From Cloeon dipterum (taxonomy: Eukaryota > Arthropoda > Insecta > Ephemeroptera > Baetidae), in the NCBI RefSeq assembly GCF_949628265.1, contig NC_088789.1:5820886-5884885 (forward strand): a stretch of 64,000 bases of DNA. Direction: 5' to 3'. The stretch's first letter is position 1; each line of letters starts with the position of its first letter. The position numbers were made by a program, and so were the translations under genes. This document shows, one piece after another, positions 28,417 to 39,049 of the stretch. The notes beneath the pieces are model-generated. The model was not told the DNA's origin. It did no database searches and worked only from the letters and a program-made list of their open reading frames with translations.

Positions 28417-31400
28417 ATGGAATATGAATGGTGCGTGACAAATCGTGTTGATATTTCCATCTCATTTCCAAGTGTTTCCCTTCTCATTGGGGGCACCACG
28501 GCGAGTGTCACGCACTTCTAGGCCGCTTAATTGGTGCGCCTTCAAGCCATCGTAATAGATATCTGAGCATAACGTGATGGAGGTTAAACTGTTATAAAAT
28601 GTGAAATCACTCCATTGATATTTTATTGTCTCGTGTTGAAAGCTACTAGTTTTTTGTTAGTAAAATTTTTCCCGGTCAAGATCACTAACTTGTCATTATA
28701 GTTATTGTGAATTGAAATCTGAATCTCGCTTCAGATGCCGTTCTCAGCTGACGTTCCCGGCCAAAATGTCAGCTCCAGGCCGCGTGCAGAACATCAAAAA
28801 GCATTTTGAAAATGCGCCCGAGTCGCCGTACTACCAGGGCGGGCAGCTGTTGTCCAAGGCTGGCAACGGTCACCTGCCAGCCTCGGCGCAGACGGCCATC
28901 AAACGCAGTCCGGCGTTCCGCAACGACAAAGTCGTGCCCAAGAAGCAGCCGCTGCCAACGCCGAGGGCCGGCTTTCTCGGGTCCACCGCCGCTGCCAACA
29001 AGGCCAGACCGATCTACGGGACTGCCGAGCCATTTCGGCTGCCCGCAGTTAATGCTCCCCAGCTGCAGAAGAAGACTCCTCCGGGGCCGCAAAGGGTTGT
29101 CAAGGCGGGCTCCGAGAGCCCAACAAAGCTGAGTCCGACTCAAAGAGTCCATGTGCTTGGCATGACACCGGTGACGACAAAAAATCCCAGACCTAACGAC
29201 CCTTCCAAACTCGTCAAGGTGAGTTCGTTTCTGTAAAATTTAATTCGTTTTGTCGTCATATATAAAAACTGCTTGCATTGCGAGTATCTGAACAATGTAG
29301 GGGGTTGAGATGCCAATGTCAATGTATCTAAGGAATTTGTATGCATTCTGTGCTGGTTTGCATAATTACCATCTTGCCTTTTATTGAACAGGTAATGTCT
29401 AGCGTTTCAACCAAAGACTCGGATTTTTTCACAGGATGGGCTTGTCCTCTGCGGGTAGTACTTTCCCATATTATTCATTCACGATCATAGCAGGGTATGT
29501 TTTCAATTCACGGAGAAGCGGAAGAAAGATTGAAACATGATTTGTTCCTAAAATAACTAATTAATAAAGATCATAATAACGCAAATTTAATACAAATCTA
29601 ACAAAGAAACAATTGGATGACAGAATATCCATTTTAGATTATAAATAAATGTTTAAAGCGAACCATCCTGAAGCAATTATATGATTCTTTAATGTTATTT
29701 TTAAATTTTTTGGGTTAACAGCAATTAGAAATCCTTAATTTAACTTATTGGACTAAGAGTTCATCCGTTTGATAAATTTATAGAGGTAAATCCATAAGAA
29801 TCTAATCGAGCCAGAAACCTACATTATTAAATAACACGTCAAGCAAACAACACTTGCACGCTAATTTATATTGAAAACGTTGATAGCTTTTCAATCTTCA
29901 TTTCCTAGTCCATTTAAACTGGTTAGACATAAAATTAATTCAGATAATCAATGAATAATGCATCAGATAATTAAGAGTTGCTTTTCTGGCGTTCAGGTTT
30001 TCCCTGTGAAAGTTCCAAAGCCGACAACCACCCCAGCGCCGAAAATGACGACCTTCTCGGCGGCGCCGAAGGAAGACACAAAAGTGGCCGAAATCCTGAA
30101 GAGCCCTCTGCCGCAGGGTCCGCCGCCGCAGAAGCCACCGCGGACGTTCGCGCACAAGCTGCAATTCTTCCAACAGGCGCCTGAGCCAAAGGTTACAAAG
30201 CGGCCCCCTTCGCGTTCTGCGAGTGGCCCCCTGCGGCCGGCCACGGTGCGGCGGCCATCGGTGCCGCCGCCCTCGATGCCGGCCCGCTCAAAGACTGAGT
30301 CGCAGATCGTGCGCAGGAAGGACAGGCCCGGCAGGTCGCCGGTGCAGCAGTGTCCTGTGCCGCAGTATGCGCAGGCCGACAGGTCCGTGGAGCTGGCCAG
30401 GTCGCACTCGATGGAACATGTTTATGCCGTTCCCTTTGTCCCCAAGCCCGAGGACGGCGTTCCTGTCACAGACAAGGTCAGAAGGTCGCCCGGGAAAGAT
30501 ATGGATGGCCTCTATTACATGGTGAGTAGAGTAACGAGTTATAAATTACATAAGGTTGGTTTTAATCTCGTTTTATTACATTTTAGAAAAATAAGTACGC
30601 AAACAATTCTTATCAAACATTTCCTTTCCCGTTCCCCGGTCTAGATATTATTTCAGCTACTGACAATTTTAAATGAAAACAATTTTTCAAATTCTCAGCA
30701 AACTGTTTTCATTTATTTCCTTTCAACACAACAAAATCATTATGTCAAAGCATCCCTAATCCCTATAGACACCATTATTTTTATCGTTTGATAAAATGAG
30801 ACTAAACTGCATCGATTCATCCGTTGATTATGTGTCTGGAAATTGAAGCCCACGCCGTGTTAATTTTGCTGAAAATTCATCATCGAATTTTTTTAAAAAA
30901 AAGTCGAACAATTCCTTATTATTGCTATTTTGTTCCCAGGGAGATAAATTTGAAAATCATTAAATATGATCTTATATATTTTTTGTTCATTCTCATCTCA
31001 CTAATGTCTTCACACTTTTGAGATGATAATGACGGACATGACAATACTAACAACGATTATCGGCTTAGGCGCGGAAACGTCTTCGGGCAACAGCGATTTT
31101 TAAAATATTGGAGGTACTGTAAACAAATGAAAAATCTCTTCAACGCTTTTCGTTCTGTTTTTAGTTGTTGTCTTTATCTTTCTTTTTGCAGAGCTGCGTT
31201 CTGTATTTTTCTAATTTGTGCTTGATTCCAAACACGTAAAATGTTGAACGATGTGCTTAGTGCAAGCGGTAAAACGCTACATGAACGAATTTTTTGAAGC
31301 AAAAATATGTTTTCCAGCCACGTCCTTATCCAAGTCAGTTAGTCGCTGCTTTTTATTCGAAGCCGCGTGCTCTCGAATTCGATCCCGCGAACCTGATCAC

Positions 31401-34400
31401 CCTTGTCAGTGCGTCACCTTCAACAAGATCTTTTCCCCCGGCTCGCTGTGTCAGCTATATCAGTTCAAAATGGGCAGACATAGAGGGAACTAGAAACACT
31501 ATCTGCTTCACAAGCTGCGCTTTGAATCGGCTCTTGACGCAACTCAGATAACACTTGAAAAGTCTTGCTAACTCCTGTATTGACTTTGCCGTGAATACTT
31601 GAGATTCTTATCGGATTTTTTAATAACATTTATTAGTCTTATCACCATGAAATCTCTTACATTAAGTATTTTTGCCTCTTTTTGAGTGAGTAAAAATTAA
31701 AGTTAATATTCTTGGAAATCGTAAGAAACATTTTGGAGCGGATGGACTTCGCAAAAAGGAAATCTAAGGCTGGCAGAGTAATTAGATTCTGCATTCCACT
31801 CGTGCGGTTGTTAAAAATTCTGAGCAAGTGCGCAAGGTCACGGGGCAATGCTCCAGAGCCGATTCCCATGCTACTGACAATGCTGTGAATCAGAGCCTAG
31901 AAGAATATCAAAAAAGCTCGTTATCCGCGTGAAAGAAGGAAAATGATTTATTAATTTGCAGTCGACGCCGATCCAGTGGCCATCCAGGCCGACAAACTTG
32001 CCCGTGCAGAGCTTCAAACCTCAGCAGCGGGGCGCGAAGACGTCGCCGCCCTGCGCTAAAGTGATGCCCACCCTTAGGGAGAGCCCCAAAATGATAATCG
32101 AGCCACCATTTGACCAAGACAGGGTGAGTAACAATAATTATTATTCCTTCATTTTTTCAGTGAATAAAAATATACCCGATAAATCAACTGACGAGGTGAG
32201 TTATCCGCAGTGGATGTTGTCTTTCCACTGAAATAGATTTTCATAATTTAGTGACTAAAACCTATTCATCAATTGCTAAAGTTCAAAGTGTTCAAAGTCG
32301 CCAACCATATTCATATTGTAAACAAAATTTTAACAAAAATCGCTCCAGCCAATCGCCTTAAAATCATCAGATATGATATTTATTTTAAAAATCGTTTTTC
32401 GCTTTTTTCCCCATTTTGGTATTCAGCACATCAAAAGAAACCATTTTTAGGCTGAATGTACAGCAGCAAGATTGAGTCTTACGTATATCGAAAGTAAGCA
32501 ATGGTGCCATCAAACGCCAAGGGGCTTGTGCAAAATATAGGTGAATTATTAGCAAAATAAAATTCCCGAGTTAATTTTTTAACATTAACAAATATCAAGC
32601 GGATGTTTGTTAATTTCATTTGTACGTTTATTCTATAAAGGTGTGCTGTGTGGTATTAACATAATTAATTGGGTTGTAATCCTGAATAAATAAATAATAA
32701 TAAATCGCTTGTAAATTGTTAAGGTATTTGAAACGTTGAAGTCGTTTATATATTTTGAAATTTTATATTCACATGGTTGTCAAATTAAATTATAAGCTAT
32801 AATTTATACCTTTTTATTCAGAGTCCTGACGATTAAATATTAGAAAAGTCCATGGCACCTGATCTTAATTCAAAACACCGCGAAATGCGAATGTTATGAA
32901 AGCCGTCACTGTTGGTTTCACACTTTAGGCCCGCAGCTATTGCAGTGAAACAAACCGAAAACGAGTTTTGCAGGTTTGTTCTTAGCTTGTAGCATTTCTC
33001 GTCAAGTCAGTGCGATTTCGATTGCTGTGGCTTCTCGTTCTCGATTCAGGTCTGATGTTGTCAGAAACAGTCATTTCTTACCGCATTGTTGTAGTAGTTC
33101 AAGTAAAAGCTTCCTTTCAGAACAATCTTATTAACAACTTACAATCAGTACATGAAGGATTACTTAGGAAAGAAAAACATATTCCTAATTGACTGGGTAC
33201 CTCTATCAGCTTATCTATTTAAATAGCAAACTATTCTCCTCTGCTAGTAAACTGCTTTGAAAAAAATCGTCTGCTTTTGGTTTTAATTTAAAAGGGAAAT
33301 TTTTATATACTTTTCAAGTTAATTGATTTAAAAAAATCCGTAGATTGGAGGAATAATTTTCATAAAAATGTATCCCAACCCGGGAAAGGAATAGGTTTTT
33401 AGGATTGTGTCTTCTCACCTAGCTGTTGCAACATTGAGTGATATAAAGCCTTTCCTTGGATATGATGATTTTTTTAAATAAATCAACCTGCAAAGTATAC
33501 AAAATTTCCATTTTAAGCTGCTTTTCCTAGCGAAATAACGGCAGAGGGGGGAAATTCTTTTCCCCTCTTTGTATTTCATGATTCACTTTTGATCAATTCC
33601 TGTCAAACATTTTGTGAAATCTATTAATATCGGCTCAACTTCCTTGGAACCACATTTTCAATTCATGATTAGATAGAAATATAATCTGGGTATAAGTAAT
33701 CGACCTTTTTAAGCTTACTTCAGTCTACAACAGAGGTTTTCACAGTTCTTTTTCCCCCGTAGATAAATGTGACTTCTTGCACGAGAAATCCAAATATTTT
33801 GCCTGCTTATCTGCTTTTTTGCCGCCCCGCGGACAAGAACAAGCGGCTTCCATTATTCGGATTCCCCACTTTCTCTGCCTGTCGGTCGGCAGGTCCAAAA
33901 GTGGCTTGTTAGTTGGCTGCGAGGCGCCGAGCAGTGAATTAATCAGTGTCCAGTCGGATCAGGATCAGCCCCACCGGCGGGGCCCTTGTGTGAAACCTTC
34001 GTGTGCAGCGGACGCAAGGGAGGCCGCCTTCATTGGTACTAATCACTTTACAATCGCAGTTTCACGCGCCGCCGAGAACGAGATTGCCAATTGTTTTGAT
34101 TGTTTTATTGCGGTAACTCTGCTCTCACTGCAATCATTGACTAATTCGTTGATAAACGATAATTTATATTAATTGAGTGGCTTTGTTTAATGTGTAAGTA
34201 GTCCTTCATTGGCGTGATTTTTCGATATGAATTTAATTTTGCTGTCATTGCGATCATCCAAAAAAAGTGTTTGATAAATTCTGGGCAGTCAAAAATAAAT
34301 CACACGGATAGATAGTTTGACAGCCGTGCAATTACTTGTTGCGTAATTAAATCCAAAAATGATTGGTTTGAAATTTCAAACCGACCATTTTAGTCCAAGC

Positions 34401-37400
34401 AGTTTCTTTTAAAATTTATTTAATCAGCCGTCACATCAAACGAAATGTGCTAAATGACATGATTTCCAAATCCTTCTCTCAAGAGTTGTCTGAATCGGGG
34501 CCTAGACTTTCGAAACTCCCTCCGTGTACTTACTGGCCCATTTGCATGCAGATTTAGCCTCTGAAATTTCGTTTCATTCTCACTGGTGACTGGGAGGCTT
34601 ATCTGGGTTGCAAATATCTTACGTTAAGACGCTGTGTATTTTGTTAAATTTATGTCTCAAGCTTTGAATTTTATTTCAAACTTGCAGTTTGTGCTTTAAA
34701 TTATATATTTTACTATGTGGGTTAGTGTTTTGAAGTAGCATTTGCGTGTGTCATATTTGGCATGGTTTCACTTCTCGCACGTTTTAATCGCACCTTGTCA
34801 CTTTCCCATTTTTATCAGCGTTCCTTTACACTTATTGTTGGTCAGTCCAGATAAAAGTTCGAAAGAAAGTGCCTCCTCTAGCTGTTTCTCTTTCAGGGCT
34901 GGGCATGGGAATAAATCGGTTTTTCGCTGATCCGTGTTTGTTGCTAGTTTCTCCCGGGCTTTTGCAGCTATTGAATTTTGCTTTTTTAGCTCTCTTGCCA
35001 ACTTTTATTAGGCGAAATTTTATTAAAATTTGTTTTAGACAATTTTTTTAGTTACGAAAAATCATTTAAAAATACGAAACGCTTTGAGCCCCAGATTTTC
35101 AGATACCGTTTAACCGTTTTAATGGTAAAACTGGTCAGTTTCGAGTACTTTATATTAAGTTTAATGAATCGCACGAAACTGGCGAAACCCCCCCCCCAAA
35201 AAAAAAAAAAAAAAAACTGCAAGTTTGGGAAACTCCCCGGGAGATTTCCAGCCTTGTGCTCTTTACATGTTGCCATTACCTACCGATCTTCCACCAAAAC
35301 CGGAAATGTGTGGTGTAAATTCTTTCCGCGATTACAATCGGCTGCTGTATTAATCCATTTCACCGTTCTCTATTTTAAATCGAGTGACTTTGTCACTGAA
35401 TAAACGACCCAGAAATAAACGCACGGAATGACGCCTGCGTTTTCATGTGTTTTTTGCCACGCGTGAAGGTTAACAATAGAACGCGTAATTATATACATAC
35501 ATTTACAAGAAAAGGCCTCTACTGCCTTTTTATTCTGTTCACTCGCGCGCAGGATGTGGCGCGACCGCAGTGTCTAAGAGATCCTCTCTCTCCTTTCCGC
35601 ACGCACATTCACTCTCTCACGAAATAAATTTTGCGTGCTGTGCAGATCCAGATGCTGGTAAACGAAGCGTTCAATTCAGTCCAGCTGGTCACTCCGGACC
35701 CCTCGACGGACAGCGAGGACCCCTTGGACAGCGACTTCTCCTACATGGACAGGAGCAGCCCCTCCGAGGTAAATCCCCATCTTAAACATTTCATTTTATA
35801 GTATTTAATAAAAAGAGGCTAAGGCTAAACGTTCGTATCCTTAAGAATGGGAAAATTACATCACGTCACGTTTTTTGCCTTGCACCGCAATGAACATGGT
35901 TGGAATTGGATTCCAAAATTCAAAATTAGATCACAGTATGTGACGTTTATTTCAATATTTATCTAGAGACATAGCTGAGTATATGAATTTTTTTCATTGA
36001 ATCCATTTTAGTCATTAAAACATAACATTAAAGTTTATCGTTTCTGCACTTTTTCAGAGAAAACATTTTCATGTTAAATCACCATCACTGTAAAAAGCGA
36101 CCTGACACTCATGATTTTAAACAGGTTTCCTTGATAACTCAGAAATTAGGGCCTAAACCGACTGCAGGATCATTTAGAGGAGTCCTAAAAAGTTTTAAGG
36201 TATCTTTACGACGGAGAAGCTAATTTTGGATGGCGTATGGTGTTCAAACGTTATTTTTTGTCAATAAGATATGATTTTATATTTTAGCTCTTGAAATAAA
36301 TTTAGACAGTGTGAAAGCGAAACATTTTATTTTATTTTTTCATTCATTGGTGATGGGTGAAATTTGGCCTCAGATATATATTTTTTTCAATTCACTACAG
36401 TCTACAAATTGACGCTCGCTATAAAATAACAAAAGCGCATTCCATTGAAATAAAGTAAGGACAATAATTGCGCATTTGAGTTGAGAATGACGCCCTTAGG
36501 CCTCGAATTACACACTCAAGCTAATTGAAGCGCGGCGACGGAGAAACACTGGTCGGCGATTGCATCGGTGACTCGATGTGTGTGAAACCTTTCTCAAGGG
36601 TCTGGGCACGTGCCATTTCAGGATGACACGGACGAGGAGGCTAAGCGGCTGGTGGAGAAACGCAAGGGCTACGTGAAACGGGCGAGCAGCTTCGCCTTCC
36701 CGCAGACCCGCCGCTTCTCGGCCGACCCCACCGCCAACCACCTGTTCGAGTGCGTCCTTCTCGTCGGACTCAACCTCGACCAAAACACCAAAGGCTACCA
36801 GCCTTATATCAAATCAAAATTCCCTGCAAACGTAAGTCTTCTTAGATAGTACTTTTATCTTTTGAAATAGTAAACTATTAGTCTGCCTCGTGAGTGTGAT
36901 TAACTAAAGTACTTGTTATTTAGTGAGTCAAAGAATTTTTTATGATGATTTTGGTGAATCTGAGATATCAGTTTTACTGTTAAAAGCTTGTGCAATTAAT
37001 CCTCGGGCGAGTCGTAAATGAATAATACAAATTTCTGGCGGTCAGGCATCTACTTTTGAAATCATTAATAATATCTATCACATTCAAACTTGCACAATAT
37101 TTCTTATTTCAGCGTTAAACTCCAAATTTATTGCTGTAGAAGCTTGTAACAAATTTATTAGACAAGTGGAAATCTAAATTTCAATCTCATTCCTTTTGGC
37201 AGGCCCAAGTACCTGATGAAATAAAGCTGTTTGTGTTCCCTGACGCAAGCGACTGGCCACCGCATGAGGGCAGCGAGCACAAGAAACAATACTCAATAGT
37301 GCTGACTTCCGACAGCGGAGCCCGGAGCTACGGCTACTGCCAACGAATCGTCCCTGAAGGAATGGATCTGTGTCTTCCCTTAGCCTACTGTATTGTAACC

Positions 37401-38941
37401 AAACACAGAGCCAGCGGATTTTTTTACAAGGTAATTATTTCAATTCTCTCTTAGAATACCCAGACATAAACATAGTTGTTGTATTTAATTCTCATCAAAT
37501 TGCATTTCATTAAATGTACTAGATCGATTTTTTTTTAAATAATAACATTCTGGTACAGCTCAAATTTTTTTTATTCATTTTATATTTTAAGAAAATAAAT
37601 ATTCTTTTATCTTACCTAAATTCCTCATTTTAAAATATTTTAATAATTTCCTTGGTAAAATTTTTCTTATTTTTTCTCATTTTAACCATACAGACACTAT
37701 AAAATTTCATTGTAAACAGATCCTGGCTGAACTTGAATCTCGTCACGGACAAACGGAGGCCAGTCGAATCTCGCTACTCTCAGCGTTGCAGTACGAGCAG
37801 CTGCCACCACTAGGCAGTAGTCTCAGGATTCCCGGCCTGAGCGTGAGCAGACCCATGGACCAACGGCTGGAAGACACGGATCTGTCCACTCTCTATTCAA
37901 GTCTGCCAGACCGAATGATCCTGCGGGTGGTGGCGTCGGTGCTGCACGAGCGGCAGGTGGTGCTGCTTAGCGCCTCTCTCAGCAAGCTGACGGCGTGCGT
38001 GATGGGCCTGCAGGCAGCTCTCGAGCCCTTCCAGTGGCAGCACACCCTGGTCGCCGCCCTACCTGCCAACATGACTGAAATATGCAACGCGCCCACGCCG
38101 TACGTCATTGGACTGCTAAAAAGCAAATCAGGCCAAATCCCCGCATTCTCCATTGAAGAGGTACGCTTCAAAAATTGGTCGGGCTTTGTTAAAAATTGGG
38201 AAATCAGTTTAACATATTATCGCAGAAACATTATTAAGTGATTGCCAATGAGTTAAAACTTTGTAAATATTTTCAGGGGATGGCTATTGATTTGGACACC
38301 GGAAAAGCCATTAAGTGCTTGGGAGACGAGTGCAAAATCTTGCCAGTCAGACTGCAGAAGGCGCTCTTCAAGGTCCTGCAGCTGGCCTCGTCTACAGGAG
38401 AAAACGAGCCTACGAGGAACGTTCTTGTATCGGAGGCATTCATTCGCCTCTTTGTCGAAGCTTGCGGCCACTACCGCAACCATATTGTCATGCAGCAAGA
38501 TGGCAAAACTGTGTTTGAGGTTAGATTATTCTGCTTAATGATTTATTTGGAATTAAATTTTCGTTGGTTGCAGAGAGAATCGTTTTCAAAAGCTGTGGAA
38601 TCCAGAAGTCTTCAATTATTTTTAGAATGGTTTGCCGAGACGTCTTTATTTTGTACATTCATAGATGACAGAACTCGGAAATCTAGTTTCAATAGTATGG
38701 ACCATTGTATGACTTCTATAGTAGAAGGTTTAATTATATAATTTTCAGGTATATTCGACGCACGGGTATTACAGAATTTCAAAGAGTCTGATGAAAACCT
38801 GGTTCAAATCATCAAAAATCGTAAGGCCATCAATAAGAAAGTTAAAACTTTGGGTAAGTTTAGCTAAATTAGAAAAGAAAGAAATAATTCTTAATAAACC
38901 TTTTATTTTCAGGTAACCGAATAAGAGATTTAGTGCATTGA
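28417..38941 (+). CDS. DENND2: DENN domain protein 2 family (Rab GEF), complete
   Basis: DENND2 proteins are guanine-nucleotide exchange factors, mainly for Rab9-type GTPases, acting in endosome-to-Golgi traffic. Exons in phase: 28766-29218 (or 28417-28430 plus 28702-29218 for a longer N-terminus), 29997-30521, 31962-32123, 35646-35768, 36622-36831, 37203-37430, 37720-38160, 38277-38519, 38574-38694, 38749-38853 and 38913-38941. From the ATG at 28766 (CCAAAATG) the protein has 879 residues; from 28417 it has 905. Numbering from 28766, residues 1-460 are low-complexity, Pro/Ser-rich and basic, with the family motif KPPRTFAH near 197. The DENN module follows: uDENN from about 462 (LFECVLLVGLNL; later FPDASDWPP and SYGYCQRIVP), central DENN (PMDQRLE, ERQVVLLSASLSKL, PFQWQHTLV, PTPYVIGLL) and dDENN with LGDECKILP and the RESFSKAVESRSLQLFLEWF block. 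The closing GNRIRDLVH corresponds to the vertebrate GNKMKFL-type tail. Large introns 30522-31961 and 32124-35645 may hide alternative promoters or exons. The gene is convergent with Cap-G. Confidence 0.93.
29219..29996 (+). other. DENND2 intron after the first large coding exon
   Basis: AT-rich intron bounded by AAG|GTGAGT and GTTCAG|GTTTTCC. No exon or recognisable repeat is seen inside. Confidence 0.75.
30522..31961 (+). other. DENND2 intron with a GC-richer island
   Basis: An intron of about 1.4 kb. Most is AT-rich, but 31300-31550 is GC-richer, starts after an acceptor-like TATGTTTTCCAG and has two overlapping open frames. It could be an alternative exon or an internal promoter with its first exon. 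Neither frame shows a family motif and I see no convincing donor, so it is not included in the coding chain. Confidence 0.45.
32124..35645 (+). other. Largest DENND2 intron (3.5 kb)
   Basis: Bounded by CAGG|GTGAGTA and TGTGCAG|ATCCAG. It is AT-rich apart from a GC-rich, CpG-containing block at about 33810-34080 and a C10A19 homopolymer junction at 35188-35216. It separates the disordered N-terminal exons from the exons leading into the DENN module. That is where vertebrate DENND2 genes can start shorter isoforms, so an internal promoter at 33.8 kb is conceivable. That is inference. Confidence 0.5.
35188..35216. repeat. C10-A19 homopolymer tract
   Basis: A run of ten C directly followed by nineteen A lies within the largest DENND2 intron. 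The A run could be a retro-insertion tail or a slippage product, and its exact length is prone to assembly error. Confidence 0.8.
35769..36621 (+). other. DENND2 intron between the linker and DENN-module exons
   Basis: An AT-rich intron of about 850 bases bounded by CGAG|GTAAAT and CATTTCAG|GATGAC. Nothing else is recognised in it. Confidence 0.7.
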
Positions 38942-39038
38942 ATGAAGATAAAAGATAGTGATTTTAATTTTCTAAAGAAAATGTCCCATATTTAAGAAAA
39001 TATATTAAGACATTTTGTAAAGTTCTATACATAAATAT

Positions 39039-39044
39039 TTTATT
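39039..39044 (-). terminator. Cap-G polyadenylation signal
   Basis: TTTATT on the plus strand (AATAAA on the minus strand) lies 6-11 bases beyond the Cap-G stop codon, implying a very short 3' UTR. Only about 110 bases separate the Cap-G and DENND2 stop codons, so their 3' ends probably overlap. Confidence 0.55.
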
Positions 39045-39049
39045 GACAT

